Numbered from the stretch's first letter, positions 24,158 to 36,386 are shown. The stretch is DNA of 64,000 nt from Hordeum vulgare subsp. vulgare (GCF_904849725.1 NC_058519.1:184377703-184441702); one strand, 5' to 3'. Notes: generated by a model not told the origin, from the sequence alone. Made by a program: numbers and translations.

Positions 24158-25491
24158 AATTCTCTGGAGTCCCAATGACCTGAAACTTCACGAGGATTTT
24201 TGTGTGAAATCTATCTCAAATTATGGAGCAAAGAAGTGCCACAGGGGGGCACCTTTGGCTCCCAAGCCAACAGGGCGCGACCACCCCCTTGGGCGCGCCT
24301 TGATAGCTTGGGAAGCCCACATGCAGGCCCATGCCCCCCTCTTCTGCTATATAAAGGGTTTTGACCTAGAAAAAGTCAGAAGGATACTTTCGGGAAAAGG
24401 CTCCACTGTCTCCAGGCAGAAACCTGGGCAGAGGCCCTTTTGCTCTCCTGCTTGGAAACTTCCCTCCAGGAGGGGGAAATTGAAGCCATCATCATCACCA
24501 ATGCTTCCTCCTTCGTGGGAGGACCAATCTTCATCAACATATTCACCATCACCATATCATATCATATCAGACCATAGTTCATCTCTTGTATTCAATCTTT
24601 GCTCCAAAACCTTAGATTGGTACGTGGGGGCTGCTAGTAGTGCTCATTACATCTTGTAGTTGATGCTTGTTGGTTTACTTGGTGGAATATAATATGTCCA
24701 TATCCTTTATCATATTCATTATACCTCTAATATTGAACATGGTTATGATTTGTGAGTAGTTACTTTTGTTCTCGAGGACATGGGAGAAGTCTTGTTATAA
24801 GTAATCATGTGAAGTTGGTATTCGTTCGATATTTTGATGATATGTATGTTATTGCTTCTTTTAGTGGTGTAATGTGAACGTCGACTACATGACACTTGAC
24901 CATCTTTGGTCCTAAGGGAAGTCATTGTGGAGTAATAAGTAGATGATGGATTGCTAGAGTAACAGAAGCTTAAACCCTAGTTTATGTGTTATTCCATAAG
25001 GGGCTGATTTGGATCCATATGTTTCATGCTATGGTTAGATTTATCTTAATTCTTCTTTTGTAGTTGCGTATGCTTGGAGAGGGGATAATCATAAGTAGGT
25101 CGTTTATTCAATTAAGAACAACTCCTAAGCACCGGTCCACCCACATATCAAATTATTGAAGTAACGAACGCGAATCAAATCAACATGATGAACATGACTA
25201 GATAGAAATTCCCATGTGTCCTCGAGAGAGCTTTACTTCATATAAGAGTACTTTCAGACCTTTCCTTTGCTACAAAAAGGATTGGTATACCTTGTTGCAT
25301 ACTTTTTTACCTTTTCTACTTGTCACTTGTTACGAATTATCTTGCTACAAAACTATCTATCATTGTTAATTACAACACTTGCAGAGAATACCTTGTTGAA
25401 AACTGCTTATGATTTCTTCCTGATCCTTATTGGGTTTGACACTCTTACTTATCGAAAGGACTACGATTGATCCCCTATACTTGTGGTCATT
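24158..25491 (+). repeat. Athila-type LTR (forward), 5' end separated by Sirevirus
   Basis: Resembles the reverse complement of the LTRs at 49891-51399 and 58489-60020: the 'gcccccctcttctgctatat' region, the 'catgggaaaactt'-like stretch, and the end 'gattgatcccctatacttgtggtcat'. TATA (TATATAAA) is at 24348-24355. It starts in mid-LTR because the Sirevirus lies in it. It is followed directly by minus-strand RNase H of another Athila-type element, so it is probably a solo LTR inserted there. Confidence 0.8.
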
Positions 25492-26700
25492 GCTCCTGCA
25501 AAATAAGGGACCATTTCATCCATCGAGGTTTAGTTTCTTTAGCATCTAGCACCTCCTTTATCGCCTTGCAGTTAGTATAAAATTTAACTTACGTATCAAT
25601 AATATAAGGTTCAAACTTCTCTCAAGCAAAGATCAATTCATGGAGTTCTCTATCAATCTTAGCATAATTCCTTTGAGAATCATTAAGAGTATGGCTTGCA
25701 TAGTAAATAACATTAAACTTATCACCTACTTGTTGGCCCAAAACTGCACTTACCGCGTTGTCATCCATTTCACATATAACTTTGAAATGGGTGTAATGAC
25801 AAGAGCATTAAGTAGAGCATACTTGAGTTTTTCAAACACAATTTTACACTCATCATTGAATGTGAAAGGAACATCTTTCCGCAAAAGGTTAGTCAATGGC
25901 TTTCAAATACTAGAAAATTCTTGATAAAGTGCCTATAAAAACCGTCATGACCAAGAAAACTCCTTATACCCTTTATATCTCGGGGGTAAGGGAGTTTCTC
26001 TATAGCATATATGTTTGCCTTATCGACTTATATATCCTTACCAGATATTGTGTGCCCTAAAACAATACCTTCATTAACCATAAAATGGCATTTCTCCTAG
26101 TTCAAAACAAGATTTGTATCCTCACACCTGTGCAAAACTTAATGAAGATTGTGAAGACAATCATCAAAAGAAGTTCCATAAACATAAAAGGCATCCATGA
26201 TTTCTTCAAAAGAATTAGAAAAAATAGCATTCATACATCTCTCATATGTAGTTGGTGCATTACATAGGCCAAAAGGAAAATGACAATAAGAGTACATCCT
26301 GAAAGGACAAGTGAAGGTGGTTTTCTCTTGATCTTCTCGATGCATTGCAATTTGTGAGAACCCCGGGTATCTATCAAGGTAAAAAAAAGTGGGTATGCTT
26401 TGCCAGCTTCTCAAGCATTTAATCAATAAATGATACAGGATAATGATCTTTACGGGTCTCCTTTTTTCAGCCTCCTGAAATCGATGCACATTCTGTACCC
26501 AACTATTGTTCTAGTGGGGATTAGTTCATTATGCCTATTAGGTATTACTGTAAATCCCCCCTTCTTTGGTACCCATATAGAGGGACTAATTCCCTTTAAG
26601 TCATCCATTGAATACCCAAATGATTTTTTGTGTTTCCTCGCATATTCATTAATCTGTTTTTCTCTTCATTTGAAAGATTAGCATTGATAATAAAACAATA
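25492..26700 (-). pseudogene. pol: Athila-type reverse transcriptase/RNase H, heavily degraded
   Basis: Minus-strand remnants. RNase H pieces lie at 25500-25800 (motifs LGQQVGDKFNVIYYAS, REL, ETKPR), with stops. RT pieces lie in 26139-26489 and recall FLDGYSGFSQI, EKTTFTCPFGTF and GLCNAPTTFQRCM, with several changed residues and frameshifts. The catalytic FMDD region reads DAFYVYG, so the aspartates are lost. The 3' part (integrase, 3' LTR) is absent: the sequence stops inside RNase H at the boundary with the forward LTR. Confidence 0.8.
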
Positions 26701-27094
26701 TTTATTACTTTCATCTAAAAAATCATACTTAACTCTTTTGTCAGAGGTTTTAATTCAGGTGGTGGTGGTTCCTCATCTCCTTTCTTCTTAGGTACTTCAT
26801 ATTGTTCACTAGACATCGAATCTTGAACCGGTGCTTCATTCAAGTGATGATCTATTTCTTCTTTAGCTTGTTCTTCTTGATCTTTCTCATAATTAGTTAT
26901 ACTCCGTTCCCAATCATCTTCTTCGATTCCAAAGTAAATAGTTGTGAGCTATGTTATAGTCTTTTCTTCATTGTTATCATGCTCTCACGGTTGGGGACGA
27001 TTTTTAAACATGGAAAAAATGAAATTATCTTACCTTATCCCCAAACTTGAGAGAGATAACTTCTCTCATACAATCAATACTTGCACCTGCAGTA

Positions 27095-27451
27095 TTAAGA
27101 AAAGGTCTTCCAAAAATTATGGGAGAAATCATCTTCACAGATTTCCATAACAACAAAATCAACTTGATAAGTGAAGGATCCCAAAATGACATAGACATCA
27201 GTTACCATCCCATAAAGACCCCTAAGAGTCCCATCTGCTAGTTTTATTTCCATATCAGTTGGCTGCAAGTCAGAAGCATATATTTCATCGTGAATCTTAG
27301 TGTAAAGAGTGTAAGGTATCACATTAATAGAAGTCCCTATATCGTAAAGACCAAAATAAGAAGTACCACCAAAAGAACAAGGCACCGCGGGTTTACGAGT
27401 GTCTGTAGCTTTAATGCATCTTTTCACAAAACAAGTTACCTCTTCTTCCAT
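27095..27451 (-). pseudogene. pol: Athila-type aspartic protease region
   Basis: A 118-codon minus-strand segment similar to the protease part of Athila polyproteins. The active-site loop reads GLYDIGTSINVIP, with DIG in place of the usual D-T/S-G. Flanking motifs KLADGTLRGLYGMVTDV and FVVMEI are conserved relative to 56587-57411. The sequence between 26700 and 27095 holds only degraded linker. Confidence 0.75.
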
Positions 27452-28476
27452 TGTTTCAATGGGTTTTCCCGGCTTTCTCCTTTTGGGGGTTTAACCTTAG
27501 CTTTTCTTTTATTTTCACTATCATTTTTTGAATGTTCCCTCCTAAGATATCCAAGTTGCGCCTTTCTAACTGGGTAAGGCAATACTGGTTCACGTTCATA
27601 ATCCTCTTCCATGGGAGATATTGATGTTTTCACCTTGAAGGTCTCCACTATGACCTCTTGCTAGGGGTCCTCGTTAGTATAATTCTCCCATTTTCTCTTT
27701 GGAAATTCCATGTGTTCTGCATAGTTTTGAACAAAACTCAAAACAACATCACGGCCAAGATATAATTCATTACTGATATGATCAACTTTCCATGAGTTTA
27801 AATAAGCTTTTATGGCATCAAAATCTATTCTTCATCACTGCCCCATGCTTCATGATTAGCAAGTTGTTCTTCTAATAATTCTTGTGCTTCTGGGACTTTG
27901 CTAGTAATAAAAGAACCTTCATGGGCTAAATCTAGTTCTTCTTTCAAACCCTATTGCAATCCTCCATAAAAAAGATTTAATACTAGCCATTCTAGAATCT
28001 TGTGATGGGGCAATCATTTAGTAGAATTTTATACCTTTGATGTGTGTTTACCAGAAGTTCTCCAGGTCTGTGTCAGAAGTTTAGAACCATCCTCCTTGCT
28101 TCATAAGATCTCACTGATGGATAGAAATCTGATAAAAAGGTTACTGCTATTTTACCCCATGTATCAAAGGTACCTGCGGGGTCACACACTAACCACCTTC
28201 TTGCATTTTTAGCCAAACTATGAAGAAATAATTTCAGCTTCATTTTATCAAGGCTAAAAGCATTTAACTTAAATGTCCCACATACATCTTCAAAAAATAG
28301 CAAATATTGATAAGGATCCTCGCCTTCTCACCTTTAAACTCTTTATCGTGCAACAATTCAAGGACACTTGGGTTCACCTCATAGGCTACACCGGTAGGAT
28401 TAGGACCCAACAATAAACATTTCTCGAATAGGTGACCCCGTAAGACGCATGGCTGCAAGTTGATATTTGTGTCCAT
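27452..28476 (-). pseudogene. gag: Athila-type Gag, degraded
   Basis: Segments 28264-28476 (MDTNINLQPCVLRG, NPSVLELLHDKEFKG) and 28073-28303 (FFEDVCGTFKLNAF, ARRWL) carry the Gag core in different frames. A Lys/Pro-rich piece at 27436-27648 precedes the protease. Several stops and frameshifts. It lies just downstream (minus strand) of the LTR at 28544. Confidence 0.75.
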
Positions 28477-28543
28477 ACCATGGAAATTGCAAACAACTCA
28501 GTATGCAGAATTCGAACCAAACTCAAGACTAATACCAAAAGCT

Positions 28544-29960
28544 TGATATCCTGCAAATGCACAGGGTTTAGTTGTGGCCTTTTTCAAGTAAGAGTATTGA
28601 TCCTACAGGGAGCACAGGAATCAATCTATTGTCCTTTGCAGGGTGCAAATAATGTGCACGTAAACTGTAAGTGACCCAGAACATGAATAATAATAAATAT
28701 GAAGTTGCAAGTATAAAGGTAAATAATTCAACTGAAATAAAATAAATGGAATTGTAAAGGATACTTGATAAAATTAGATTAAAATGTTCCCGAGGGACCG
28801 GAATCCCCTCTAGTGTGTATCTCTAGCGGTGCCTAAACACAATGCTACTTCGGATTGCTAAGTCACTTTATGTGTTTCTGTGTGTGGGGGAGTCGGCATA
28901 GATACATCCATACACATGGCATCTCTGTATCACATACGCCACCAATGTTCTTCCCCACTCTGGTTATCAAATGGTTAAGGGGAAAGAGGTCCCCACGAAT
29001 GCAACCAAAGTGGTCTCCGTTTTACCCCCTATTGCAACCATCCTCTATGAAGGGAGATGGGGCTTGTCACATCACCCAACTCTGCAACCACATGGTTAGC
29101 CAACGATAATAAGTTAATAACCTTCTGTCCAAAATTGTCATACACTGGATGGTCGACTTCACCCAACATCAAGAACATCATCAACATAAACATGTATAGA
29201 CGATGCCAAATCCTAATATCAACAATCTATTACACACTAGGCTTCATCCATACCCCAAGAACAAAGGGGGCTACTCACTCATGAAGACAACAAACATCAT
29301 CTCACCAATGATGAAGATCATGGACAAATCACACATGTAATACACAAGTTATTCCTCTAGGGTTATTGAGATTACAATGGAACAAGTGAGATGATGGTGA
29401 TGAGGATGATGATGGAGATGATGTTGGAGCCCTCTTGATGGGGATTGTGGAGGCAATCAGGCAACGCTTTCCTTTGTCGATTCCTCCCTTTGGATGGCTC
29501 CGACAGGTAGGGTTCCTTCTTCTGGCAAGTTTCTGGTGTCTCTCGAGCTCTGATCCATGATCCGTCTTCACGGGGTGAATATATTTGACGAGGCGGCGGC
29601 GACAACACTCTGTATGATCGCTCATATGAGCGCGTGCAGCCGTATGGAACGATGTCTTTTGCTTTGGTCGTCCTGTGGCAACCTTTCCTTTGCCAATTTT
29701 GGTTCTTTTTTATGATGGGTGATTTTCACTTTAATAGCATGATTCCATTTTCATTTTCTGAGATTTCTTCCATAAACTAATATTTGATCCCAAAAGCAAT
29801 ATCTAAGGAAAATGACACAAAGAAGTGCGCGGATGCGATAAATTTCACAAAACCTACAGATTAGGCCTAGAAAACTAGTAAAATAGTCACATAGTTTGGA
29901 CTCACCAATACTTAATTGGCTTATTTAGCATTGACTATCTAATTTGTGGCTAATGGGAAT
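28544..29960 (-). repeat. Athila-type 5' LTR (reverse orientation)
   Basis: The left edge TGATATCCTGC at 28544 is the LTR end on the minus strand. It is homologous in reverse complement to the LTR ending at 32642: shared blocks include CACAACTAAACCCTGTGCA and GAAACTTGCCAGAAG-like text. The right edge is estimated from where this homology fades and is uncertain by about 50 bp. No clear PBS follows the LTR on the minus strand (only TTTTGG is recognisable). Confidence 0.65.
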
Positions 29961-30839
29961 TTCATATTATTTAGGGACTTTTGATGCTATAAAAATAGAT
30001 GGAAAGCAAGATCATATATTTTGATTTCAGAACTAGAAGAGCACAAGTACCTAAATCCAGAGTTTTGGCACACTAGTGGTAGATCCCTTGTTTTGTATCC
30101 CATGGATGGTAGTTGGGTATTGTATTTTTTCCAAGGTCACAATGAACAGTTTATTCTTCTTCCTCTTAGTACAAAAATTAGACCGAAATGTTGTTTAATA
30201 TCCATATTTATTGGTAAAGATTGTAAACCAATCTCATTTTTAGCCTTTTTGCAAGTTTCCTCCCTAAATTCATATACATGTAGCCTTTCTCAAAATACCA
30301 TTGGGTATGATGAATCTCTCTTAATACTTGATGGCTTAGTTACCTTATTTGTGTGGCCATTGGTTTCTTTTTCCTTGAAGAATAAATCATTGATCCATTT
30401 CATAAGGGAATCATGCAGCAGCGACCGTTAAAATGCTTGTCAATATTATGAGTAAATTGCAAGATTATATATATACATCAAACTACATGGTATGGACGGA
30501 ATATTTATTGGGATGAATTGGCACTGATTGACACTATTTCAATGTTTCTTTTAGGAAATTGCTGAATTATATTGTTCTCTATTACCTATATGGTTATGAT
30601 ATATGCTCCAGCTACTATGGGTTCAAATTTAAATATGCCAGCAAAAAAATTTAGGTGTATGGACTTTGGGATGTATTATGCTGGAAAACATGGATGGTCA
30701 AGTTAAGCATTACCATGTGAATTGAAGAAAACCAACAATTGAAAGAGAGGGAGGGGAGAGGGAGAGGGGGAGGGAGAGGGGGATGGAGTGGGGATGGTGG
30801 GAGGGAGAGAGAAAGAGGAGTTTACCAAGCTGTGAAGTA
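29961..30839. other. AT-rich stretch of unknown origin
   Basis: Contains an open frame 30021-30431 (plus, 136 codons) with no recognisable domain; it is Leu/Ser-rich and could be the antisense shadow of a decayed coding region. At 30740-30815 there is a purine-rich GGGAGA/GGGAGG tract. Nothing else is recognisable. Confidence 0.4.
30740..30815 (+). repeat. GGGAGA-rich purine tract
   Basis: Irregular repeats of GGGAGA, GGGGGA and GGGAGG over about 75 bp, ending in GAAAGAGGAG. Confidence 0.85.
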
Positions 30840-32642
30840 TATCCAAACTACACGGTTTCGTGTTTGAAAATCAAAGAGTGTAGGGGTGTCATGAGCAAAA
30901 ATCCAAGTCTGCTCCCGGGCTCATCTGCTCCCGATCAGAAAACAAATACTAAAAAAATTCAAAAAGTCCAAAAAAAATTGTGTGGTAGATATTTTGATGT
31001 GTGAGGTATGCTCCCAATTTCAACTTATTTGGACAATTGAGCAGCACTCGGCAAAAAAGAAAAATCAGGTCAGAACAGTTCGTGAACAGCTAACCTTTTT
31101 TACAGACCCCGATTTATCTTTCTTGCTGAGAGCCGCTAAGATGTCCAAACAAGATGAAATATGGAGCGGACATCACGCATCAAATTATCTACCACACTGA
31201 AAAAATGGAGTTTTTTTTTGAAATTTTTTACTATTTGTTTTGATTATTTTTCATCAATGCGGGTGCAGGTGAGCTCGGGAGCCAAATCTCCGCTTCGTGT
31301 CATGAGTCCAATTTATGTGATAGTTTTACTAGGTATTTTGTGCCTACAAAATAGGCTTTGTGGAATTTTACCGCATTCGTGAGCTTATTTTTGTTGATAA
31401 TCCCTCAGGTGATGTCTTTTGGAGCAATTACCATTTAATGGAGAAAATCCCCAAAAATGGTAATGGAATCACGTATGTAAGGTGATAATCACTTTTCATA
31501 AAAAGATCAAGCAAGAAGGCCAAAGGAACGGGCGTCGTCGAGCTTACAGAGCAAAAGATGGCGTTCCATACTATCGCGAGTGTTTGTATGAGCGGCCATA
31601 AGGGGCACCACCGCTCTGCCAGATCAACTATTTTCACCCCCATCGAAGCAGATCGGGAATCAGAAGCCCACAGACACCAAAAACTCATCCAGAAGGTAGA
31701 ACCCTAGCCCCCGGCGCCCATCCGAAGGAGAGATCAACCAGGAGAAGAAGGGGATTCTTCTCGCCACGAAGAGGAGGACAACATCATCACCACCAACTTC
31801 ATGACCATCATCTACACCATCATCCACATCTTTATCATATTCAACATCAAGAACCCTGGTGGATCTTTTGGTGTATCATTTGAGTGATTCATCCATGTAT
31901 GTTATTACCATTCCCATGATGTTTGTTGCTCCCATGTGTGAGTAGACCCCTAGTTCTCAGGGATATGGATGAACCTTGGTATGTGTAGGATCTAAAATAT
32001 TATTATGGCTATGAGATCCTCTATTGAATGCTTAGTTTAATTACTCCGTGCATGTTGTGAAGGGGGGCACTTAGCATATGTGCCTTTTTGGACACGAAGT
32101 ATATAAGTGTGGTTGTATAGGTCTAGGTTGTGGAGGTAATTCGAGGTGACAGTAAAAGCCTACTACTCCCTAGCCTTTACAATTGACTGGGAATTAAGGA
32201 GAACCCTTAAAGAGGCCGCGTCCACGGGGCAACCCTTAATTATCATGAATTGTAACCCTCAGGGGGAGACTATGATGGTGGTGTGTGTGGCACCAAGCCT
32301 ACCACGAGTATCCGTTCCATACTATATATGCTCATGCATAGGTGTGCTAGAAACATACAATGGGAATTCCAAACTCCGTGGGAACGCCTTTTTTTTGTTG
32401 TTTCATAGTCATTAAAACACATGTTTTCTAGTTACTTTTATGTTATTTAGTTGCAAGTCACTACACTACTGAGTCATTTTTTAAATCCACCCTCACTGTG
32501 CTCTAAGTGTACAGTTATCTGTAGGCACAAAGTTAGATAATTCTCTACAAGAGGCAAAAGTCTGATTCTTGTGCTCCTCATGGGATCGATACTCTTACTT
32601 TAAAAAGGCTACAACTAAACCTTGTGCACTTGTAGGCTATCA
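30840..32642 (+). repeat. Athila-type LTR (forward), carrying a Mutator-type MITE
   Basis: Ends 'cacttgtaggctatca' at 32642. It is homologous to the reverse complement of 28544-29960, including the 'gagtccaa...tatgtga' block on either side of the MITE site and the 'gatcgatactcttactt' block near the end. The left boundary is approximate. No internal domain follows the LTR end, so it is probably a solo LTR, or was separated from its partner by rearrangement. Confidence 0.6.
30896..31297. mobile_element. Mutator-type MITE with 9-bp target duplication
   Basis: A 402-bp segment flanked by TGTCATGAG (30887-30895 and 31298-31306). Terminal inverted repeats of about 33 bp are imperfect; the best part is GCTCCCGGGCTCATCTGC at the left against the reverse complement of GCAGGTGAGCTCGGGAGC at the right. 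The interior is A-rich and non-coding. The duplication length fits the Mutator superfamily. It sits inside the Athila LTR, whose homologous copy lacks it. Confidence 0.75.
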
Positions 32643-32874
32643 GGATGGAGGTGTAAAGGCTTGCAATTTAGGTGCTCCATCGTGAGGATATCAGGAGTGG
32701 ATTTCGATGGGGTTGAGGAGGTGAAGGAGGAAAAGATTGATGATTCTACATAGAAGTATATTATACACAATTAGAGATTAACCAACATAATTCATTGAAA
32801 CTCATGACTTTAGTCAGTTGTTTCATTCATTTATATGCATTGTAGTTCGCAGCAATGCACGAGCGTTCTGCTAG
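32643..32874 (+). mobile_element. Possible Helitron 3' end remnant
   Basis: AT-rich stretch ending 'cagcaatgcacgagcgttctgctag' with CTAG at 32871-32874 followed by T. It is a decayed version of the terminus seen at 37318-37321 and 39916-39919. No 5' end was found. Confidence 0.4.
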
Positions 32875-34222
32875 TTAAAGGGAAGTTGGTAGGTTGGCGT
32901 CACCTCCTCCATTGGTTTTCTCCCCACACCCCTCCCCCTTTGATATTATGTTGAATTTTGCGGTAATATCAACGGATGCCGCACAAAAAAATATCGTAAA
33001 TATGGTAACTTGGAATAATCTGAATTAAATAAGTACTTTTCCAAAATCACGCCCTACATTAACTCAATAAAATCTTAACAAAATCTCAACTACTCCCTCC
33101 GTTCCTAAATATAAATCTTTTTAAGAAATTTCACTAAGAGACTACATACGAAGCAAAATGAGTGAATATACATTCTAAAGTATGTCTATATACATCCGTA
33201 TGTAGTCCCCTAGTGAAACTTCTAAAAAGACTTATATTTAGGAACGGAGGGAGTAAATCCAAACTTTTCCCGCCTTCCCCCATGATCAAATAAAAGTAAA
33301 TTTTATCAAAATCATGAAAATAGTGGGTGTAATATTTATGTAGCCAAGATTGATGCATGCCCTCATTACATTGCATGGAGAATTAACTTCAAGCGCTAGA
33401 ATTAACTTCAAGCGCCAAATAGCGCCAAATAGAGGCCAAATCGTACAGGACACGCACACCCGCGACCGAATGGGCTGGCCCGCTTAAGAGTGTACGTCTA
33501 GCCTTTTTTTTGGCGGTTTTTAGGCTGGTTTTTCTTTTTCGGTCCGATTTTAGCTGACATTTTCTTAAATAAGTTTTATTTTGTTTTCCTCTTCACGTTT
33601 AAATTTAGGAGCTTTTCTATTTTAAATTGGTGACTTTTTTTGAATTGGTACGTGTTTTCAAATGAATGAAATGTTTTTCCAAAATCTGCAAAGTTTTTCA
33701 AATATGTGAGCTTTTTAAAAATTCATGATTAATTTTTCAAACCCATAGAATTGATTTCAAAATCAACAAACTTCTTTCAAATTCGCAGAGTTTTTCAAAT
33801 GACAAACATTTTTCCTATGCATGAATTTTATCAAACATGTGAAACTTTTTCTGAATCTATGAACATTTTTTGAAATTCATGATATTTGTTCCAAATTCCC
33901 CCAAGAAAAAGAATCCACAAGCTTTTAAATTTTGTGAACAATTTTTTAAGCCATGGCCATTTTTTAAATCCATAGATGAATTTAAAATAAATGAAGTGCT
34001 TTGAATTTGTTAATGTTTTTCAAACTTTTGACCTTTTTTTATTCCACAATTTAAAATAATATATAAACCTTTTTGTAAACCCATGAATATTTTCCGAATT
34101 CATGCAATTGTTTTTAAACCCCTAGTTATTTTAATCCACTATCTTTTTCAGACTCATGAACTATTTTTCAAACCAACTAACTCTTTTCAGCTTCATGAAT
34201 ATCCATGCTCATAATGTTTTAG
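32875..34222 (+). repeat. Repeat unit, copy A
   Basis: Homologous to copy B (37322-41998) along its length: 'aaagtggagttggtag'-like start, 'aatcatgaaaatagtgggtgtaa'-like block, 'ggcccgcttaagagtgtacg' block, a long run of 'ttcaaattcatgaac'-type phrases, and end 'catgaatatccatgc'. It contains a single insertion, a Stowaway MITE (33093-33253). Net length is about 1185 bp. Non-coding, identity unknown, probably a decayed non-autonomous transposon. Confidence 0.65.
33093..33253. mobile_element. Stowaway MITE (Thalos-like)
   Basis: 161 bp bounded by TA (33091-33092 and 33254-33255), with terminal inverted repeats CTCCCTCCGTTCCTAAATAT and its complement. Derived from the Tc1/mariner superfamily. 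Confidence 0.95.
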
Positions 34223-34364
34223 GACAGTCAATTAGTCAACGGTCAACTAAGCTAAGGAGAGTAAAGGAGAGACGCTTGAGTGGGCGAGTGTGCATCCAGC
34301 TCGTGTTCTTGGTCCGGCCCACATGCATCGGGACTAGGAGCTCTCAATTATAGCTTTTTTTAGC
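34223..34364 (+). other. Short unassigned spacer
   Basis: About 140 bp, GC-richer than its surroundings, right flank of repeat copy A. No gene seen. Confidence 0.5.
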
Positions 34365-34366
34365 TA

Positions 34367-34582
34367 CTACCTCCGTCACAGTTTAAAAGGCACGCACGTG
34401 TACCTAGGTCGTTAATTTAACTTATATAAAATCTATTATTTAATATAAAAATTATATGATTAGAAAATATATCATTTAAAAATTTTTAATGATATATTTT
34501 TTGTAATATATGCTTATCATGAAGATGGTCAAATTAATGATCTAGATACACGTGCCGGACTTATAAACTGAGATGGAGGGAG
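34367..34582. mobile_element. Stowaway-like MITE
   Basis: 216 bp between TA dinucleotides (34365-34366 and 34583-34584). Ends CTACCTCCGTCACAGTTT and AAACTGAGATGGAGGGAG form imperfect terminal inverted repeats. The interior is very AT-rich with a self-complementary centre. Confidence 0.85.
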
Positions 34583-34584
34583 TA

Positions 34585-36386
34585 GTAGTGATACATACCC
34601 GAGGCGTCGTCCAGGTCCTCAACAATTTCGCAACTAACCGTACAATCAGGCGATGACTAGGAGCTCTATTTGGGCTAGCTCATTGTCCCCAAAAAATAAA
34701 AAATGAGTTTTTTCAATGTATTGATAATTTTGAAAAATATTCTTATTTCAAAAACTATTCATTTTTTAATATATGTTCAAAATTTCCAAACAATGTTCGA
34801 ATATGCCATTGCTTATAGTTTTAAAAAACACATCATTGTTCATTGGTTACAATGGCTAGGAGCGCGCCCCTAATATGAAGAAGTCAGGTGTTCGAGTACC
34901 TCTTCAAGCACACAATATTTTGTGATTTTTAGCTCAGCGCCATGAATTGGTCAACCAATCAAGTTGTGTGTCGTGATTCCTTTTATCACATAATGCTATA
35001 GATAGGAGCTCCTCAACTGGTGTGCCTAGAAACACAGGGTATACACATCTTCATCTAATAATAAAGGGAGGAGGCTTGCATATTTAACCATACATTTATT
35101 AGCTCTCCTTGCCCCCCAAAAAAACAGAAAGCAGACTTCGTCTCAGGAGCTCTTTTCCTCTCTTTTTTTTGAGGATCGGTCTCGATAGCTCCTAATCGGC
35201 GTGCTAGCAACCGTAGTTTGTGCTCACGTGCACGCGCAAATGGGCTGGCCCAACTACCCCCCATCTTGATCACTCGCTTTTTCGGACAAGCCGCAACACA
35301 GAATTGGTTCGGTGAGAAAAAAACCAGAGTGATTTTTTAGTATTTCAAAACTTTGTGGAATAAAAAATATGTATGCAGGTTTGAAAATAATTCATAGATT
35401 CTTCGAATAGAGTTCATCAATTTTAGGAAAAATCTTCACAAATTTGAAAATGACTTTTCTAATTAGAACATGTTTGGGTGGCATCCTGGGACTGATACAC
35501 ATGTCCTTAGCCCCTCCTAGATAAGGTACTCCTATATGATGTCAACAACGTTACTCCAAACATTACGTTTTGGGTTTTTTCTTTTTTTTTCCTTCTTAAG
35601 ATTTTTTATTCTTCTGCGTTTTCATTTTGAAAAAATTATTTTTCGATAGGTTTTTGTAACATATGGTGTTTTTTTTAAATATACGGTGAACATTCCCTCA
35701 AATTCACACTGAACTTCATTAGTGTACACTGTACTTTTTTGAAATACATTCGGAATAATTGTTGAATATACAATGACTATTTTTATTATATACACCAAAC
35801 ATTTTCTAACAGAGAATGAACTTTTCGAATTATATGATGACATTTTTTTAATACACACAGACACTTTTCTAATACATTGTGAACGTTTTTAAATATACAC
35901 ATATTTAAAACGGTTTAACGTACATACCAAATAAATGCATCATATACTCGAAATATTTAATGTATCTTTTAGTATCCACCATATACTAAAAAATGGTTTG
36001 GTGTGTATTTGAAAAGGTTCACCATATATTAGTAAAAATATTCACCATACATTGCAAATTTTATAAGAAAAAAAATGTTCGAAAGCAGTGAAACAATGAG
36101 AGAAGAAACAAATCCAAAAGAAGATAATAGGAAAATAGGAAAATAAAAAATCGAAACAAAAAACAAACACATAGAAGAAAAAAAAACTTAAAATGATGAA
36201 CGGAGAAAAAAACAAAATAACAAACCAGCAACGAAAATAGCAACGACCCCGTAGAGAAAACCTGGAATGAGTGCGGCCCACCTCGCCCCGAGTGCAGGCC
36301 ACGGATAGACTATTTCCCGCTGGTACACGGCAAATAATATTTACCGAGGGTCTTGGCGGGAAAGTTATATGTGTCAATTGTGTGTA
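34585..36386. other. AT-rich unassigned region with phrase-like repeats
   Basis: No gene. It holds repeated short phrases of the type 'atacaccaaacatttt' (35640-36060), an A-rich tract (36065-36230), several copies of 'taggagctc' (34330-35190), and a possible tRNA-like segment at about 34845-34905. Short ORFs such as 35622-35864 and 36042-36377 are low-complexity and probably not genes. Confidence 0.4.

Noticed and set aside
30021..30431. 136-codon plus-strand open frame as a host gene
   Set aside because: No domain or neighbours of a gene. The sequence may be the antisense of a decayed coding stretch, but no reading on the minus strand was convincing.
33560..34200. Phrase-like 'ttcaaattcatgaac' repeats as a satellite
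   Set aside because: Units vary in length and sequence with no fixed period; they are an internal feature of the repeat unit and recur in copy B.
36042..36377. Phe-rich minus-strand ORFs as membrane proteins
   Set aside because: They translate an A-rich tract; the hydrophobic runs are a composition effect.
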